Shown here piece after piece: positions 5,254-6,325 of a stretch of DNA of 6,325 nt. Origin of the DNA: an uncultured Clostridia bacterium. GTDB taxonomy: Bacteria; Bacillota_A; Clostridia; Oscillospirales; Oscillospiraceae. The stretch lies in NCBI GenBank assembly GCA_947167435.1, contig CAMVIC010000095.1, positions 1 to 6,325 on the forward strand, given 5' to 3'. Under the pieces are notes generated by a model. The model made no database searches, was not told the DNA's origin, and was given only the letters and a program-made list of their open reading frames with translations. A program made the position numbers and the translations under genes. Each line of letters begins with the position of its first letter. The stretch's first letter is position 1.

Positions 5254-5290
5254 GAGCCCGGGAACAATGCTCTGCATTTTTCCCGGGCTC
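5254..5290. terminator. Shared terminator hairpin between convergent genes
   Basis: An 11-bp stem (GAGCCCGGGAA with its complement), one C/T mismatch, then 5 bp (AATGC/GCATT) around a 3-nt loop (TCT). It lies 23 nt after the isomerase stop and 4 nt after the stop of the minus-strand ABC-F gene. The flanking T tracts are weak on both sides, so it probably serves both directions with modest U-tract help. Confidence 0.78.
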
Positions 5291-5294
5291 TCGT

Positions 5295-6325
5295 TTATGT
5301 GTTGGTATTCTCCAGCTCGCTCAGGTGCATGTACTCGTCGTAGCTGCACAGGCGGTCGATGATGCCGTCGTCGGTGATCTCAATGATGCGGTTGGCCACC
5401 GTCTGGGTCAACTGGTGGTCATGGCAGGAGAAGAGGATGTTGTACTTGAAGGCCTCCAGACCGTTGTTGAGGGCCGCAATGCTCTCCAGGTCCAGATGGT
5501 TGGTGGGCTGGTCCAGCACCAGGAAATTGGCGCCGGAGAGCATCATGCGGCTGAGCATGCAGCGGACCTTCTCCCCGCCGGAGAGGACCCGGGCGGGCTT
5601 GTAAACGTCGTCCCCGGAGAACAGCATCCGGCCCAGGAAGGTGCGCAGATAGCTCTCCCGCTTGTCCTCGGAAAACTGGCGCATCCACTCGATCAGGTCC
5701 CCGTCAAAGTTGTCGGAATAGCTGTTGTGGTCCTTGGGGAAATAGGCGGGCTGGATGGAGGCGCCCCATTTGACGCTGCCGGAGTCCGGCTCCTCCTCGC
5801 CCATCAGGATCTTGTATAGCATGGTCACCGCCAGCTCGTTCTTGCCCACGATGGCGATCTTGTCCTCTCTGCCCACGATAAAGCTCACCTTGTTGAGAAG
5901 CTTCACCCCGTCCACGGTCTTGGACACCTCCGTGACGAAGAGCCGGTCCTTGCCGGGCTCCCGCTCCGCCTTGAAGCCCACCCAGGGGTAACGGCGGCCG
6001 GAGGCGGGCAGCTCCTCCACGGTGATCTTGTCCAGCAGCTTCCGGCGGGAGGTGGCCTGCCGGGACTTGGACTTGTTGGCGGAGAAGCGGGCGATGAAGG
6101 TCTGCAGCTCCGCGATCTTCTGCTCCGCCTTCTTGTTCTGATCCCGGATCAGCTTCTGGATCAGCTGACTGCTCTCGTACCAGAAGTCATAGTTGCCCAC
6201 GTACATTTTGATCTTGCCGTAGTCGATATCCACGATGTGGGTGCAGACGTTGTTGAGGAAATAGCGGTCATGGCTCACCACCAGCACCGTTCCTTCATAG
6301 TCCATCAGAAAGTCTTCCAGCCAGA
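5295..6325 (-). CDS. ybiT: YbiT-like ABC-F family ATPase, C-terminal part (5' end outside window)
   Basis: The frame is open to the right edge and reads W-L-E-D-F-L before the Met at 6305, so the start lies outside the window; about 343 residues are visible. ABC-F proteins are soluble tandem ATPases that bind the ribosome near the E site. Counting from Met 6305, the end of ABC domain 1 shows V-S-H-D-R-Y-F (10-16). A charged interdomain linker rich in Lys/Arg (about 50-92) follows, then ABC domain 2 with V-L-S-G-G-E-K (240-246). W-M-R-Q-F, L-G-R-M-L-F-S-G-D-D and Y-F-P-K-D place it near YbiT rather than EttA or Uup. The second site is abnormal: Walker A reads G-K-N-E-L-A-V-T (154-161) with no Lys of a GK[S/T] motif, the catalytic Glu after Walker B is Q266 in L-D-Q-P-T-N-H-L-D, and the switch reads S-C-H-D-H. 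Drug resistance by target protection is possible for ABC-F proteins but not supported here; a translation-factor role is more likely. Confidence 0.93.
   Translation of the reverse strand, partial: WLEDFLMDYEGTVLVVSHDRYFLNNVCTHIVDIDYGKIKMYVGNYDFWYESSQLIQKLIRDQNKKAEQKIAELQTFIARFSANKSKSRQATSRRKLLDKITVEELPASGRRYPWVGFKAEREPGKDRLFVTEVSKTVDGVKLLNKVSFIVGREDKIAIVGKNELAVTMLYKILMGEEEPDSGSVKWGASIQPAYFPKDHNSYSDNFDGDLIEWMRQFSEDKRESYLRTFLGRMLFSGDDVYKPARVLSGGEKVRCMLSRMMLSGANFLVLDQPTNHLDLESIAALNNGLEAFKYNILFSCHDHQLTQTVANRIIEITDDGIIDRLCSYDEYMHLSELENTNT

Noticed and set aside
5325..5819. 164-codon plus-strand frame across the ABC-F gene
   Set aside because: It is antisense to conserved ABC motifs and has no domain signal or ribosome binding site.

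Overview
The window looks like a piece of chromosome from a GC-rich gut-type Firmicute, probably a clostridial lineage such as Oscillospiraceae/Ruminococcaceae. This is inferred from strong GC bias at third codon positions, classical sigma-A-like promoters and GGAGG-type ribosome binding sites, and protein families typical of that group: a Nif11-like domain protein, an EndA/NucA-type anchored nuclease with an NRCH motif, and a Pro/Thr-rich lipoprotein. No rRNA, tRNA, CRISPR array, insertion sequence or phage gene is visible.

Layout. (1) 12-1884, minus strand: a compact three-gene operon reading leftward. It encodes a small Nif11-like domain protein (TTG start), a cytosolic GH5 cellulase-family glycoside hydrolase overlapping it by 4 nt (ATGA), and, 29 nt further on, a YhcH/YjgK/YiaL cupin. 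A good promoter (TTGACG-17-TATTAT) lies at 2014-1986, followed by a roughly 95-nt leader containing a long inverted repeat. (2) 1885-2108: a dense divergent control region with back-to-back promoters, a dyad between them and two leader hairpins. (3) 2109-2972, plus: a membrane-anchored DNA/RNA non-specific endonuclease. (4) 3069-4403, plus: a lipoprotein with a Pro/Thr-rich stalk, two tandem Ig-like domains (69 of 102 aligned residues identical by hand count) and an unrecognised C-terminal domain, closed by a strong terminator. (5) 4541-5230, plus: a D-lyxose isomerase family cupin with its own promoter. (6) 5254-5290: a terminator hairpin shared by convergent genes. (7) 5295-6325, minus: the C-terminal two thirds or so of a YbiT-like ABC-F ATPase whose second nucleotide site appears catalytically dead; its start lies beyond the right edge.

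Function. The minus operon is probably a small cytosolic oligosaccharide or sugar-handling unit (hydrolase plus a cupin of a family linked to sugar anomer conversion), with the Nif11-like protein as an unexplained accessory. The nuclease and the lipoprotein both act at or outside the membrane. The isomerase stands alone between terminators. I do not see a complete undescribed system. The most unusual points are the Nif11-like protein coupled to a glycosidase with no peptide-modification genes, the elaborate divergent regulatory region, the duplicated Ig-like lipoprotein, and the inactivated ABC-F site.
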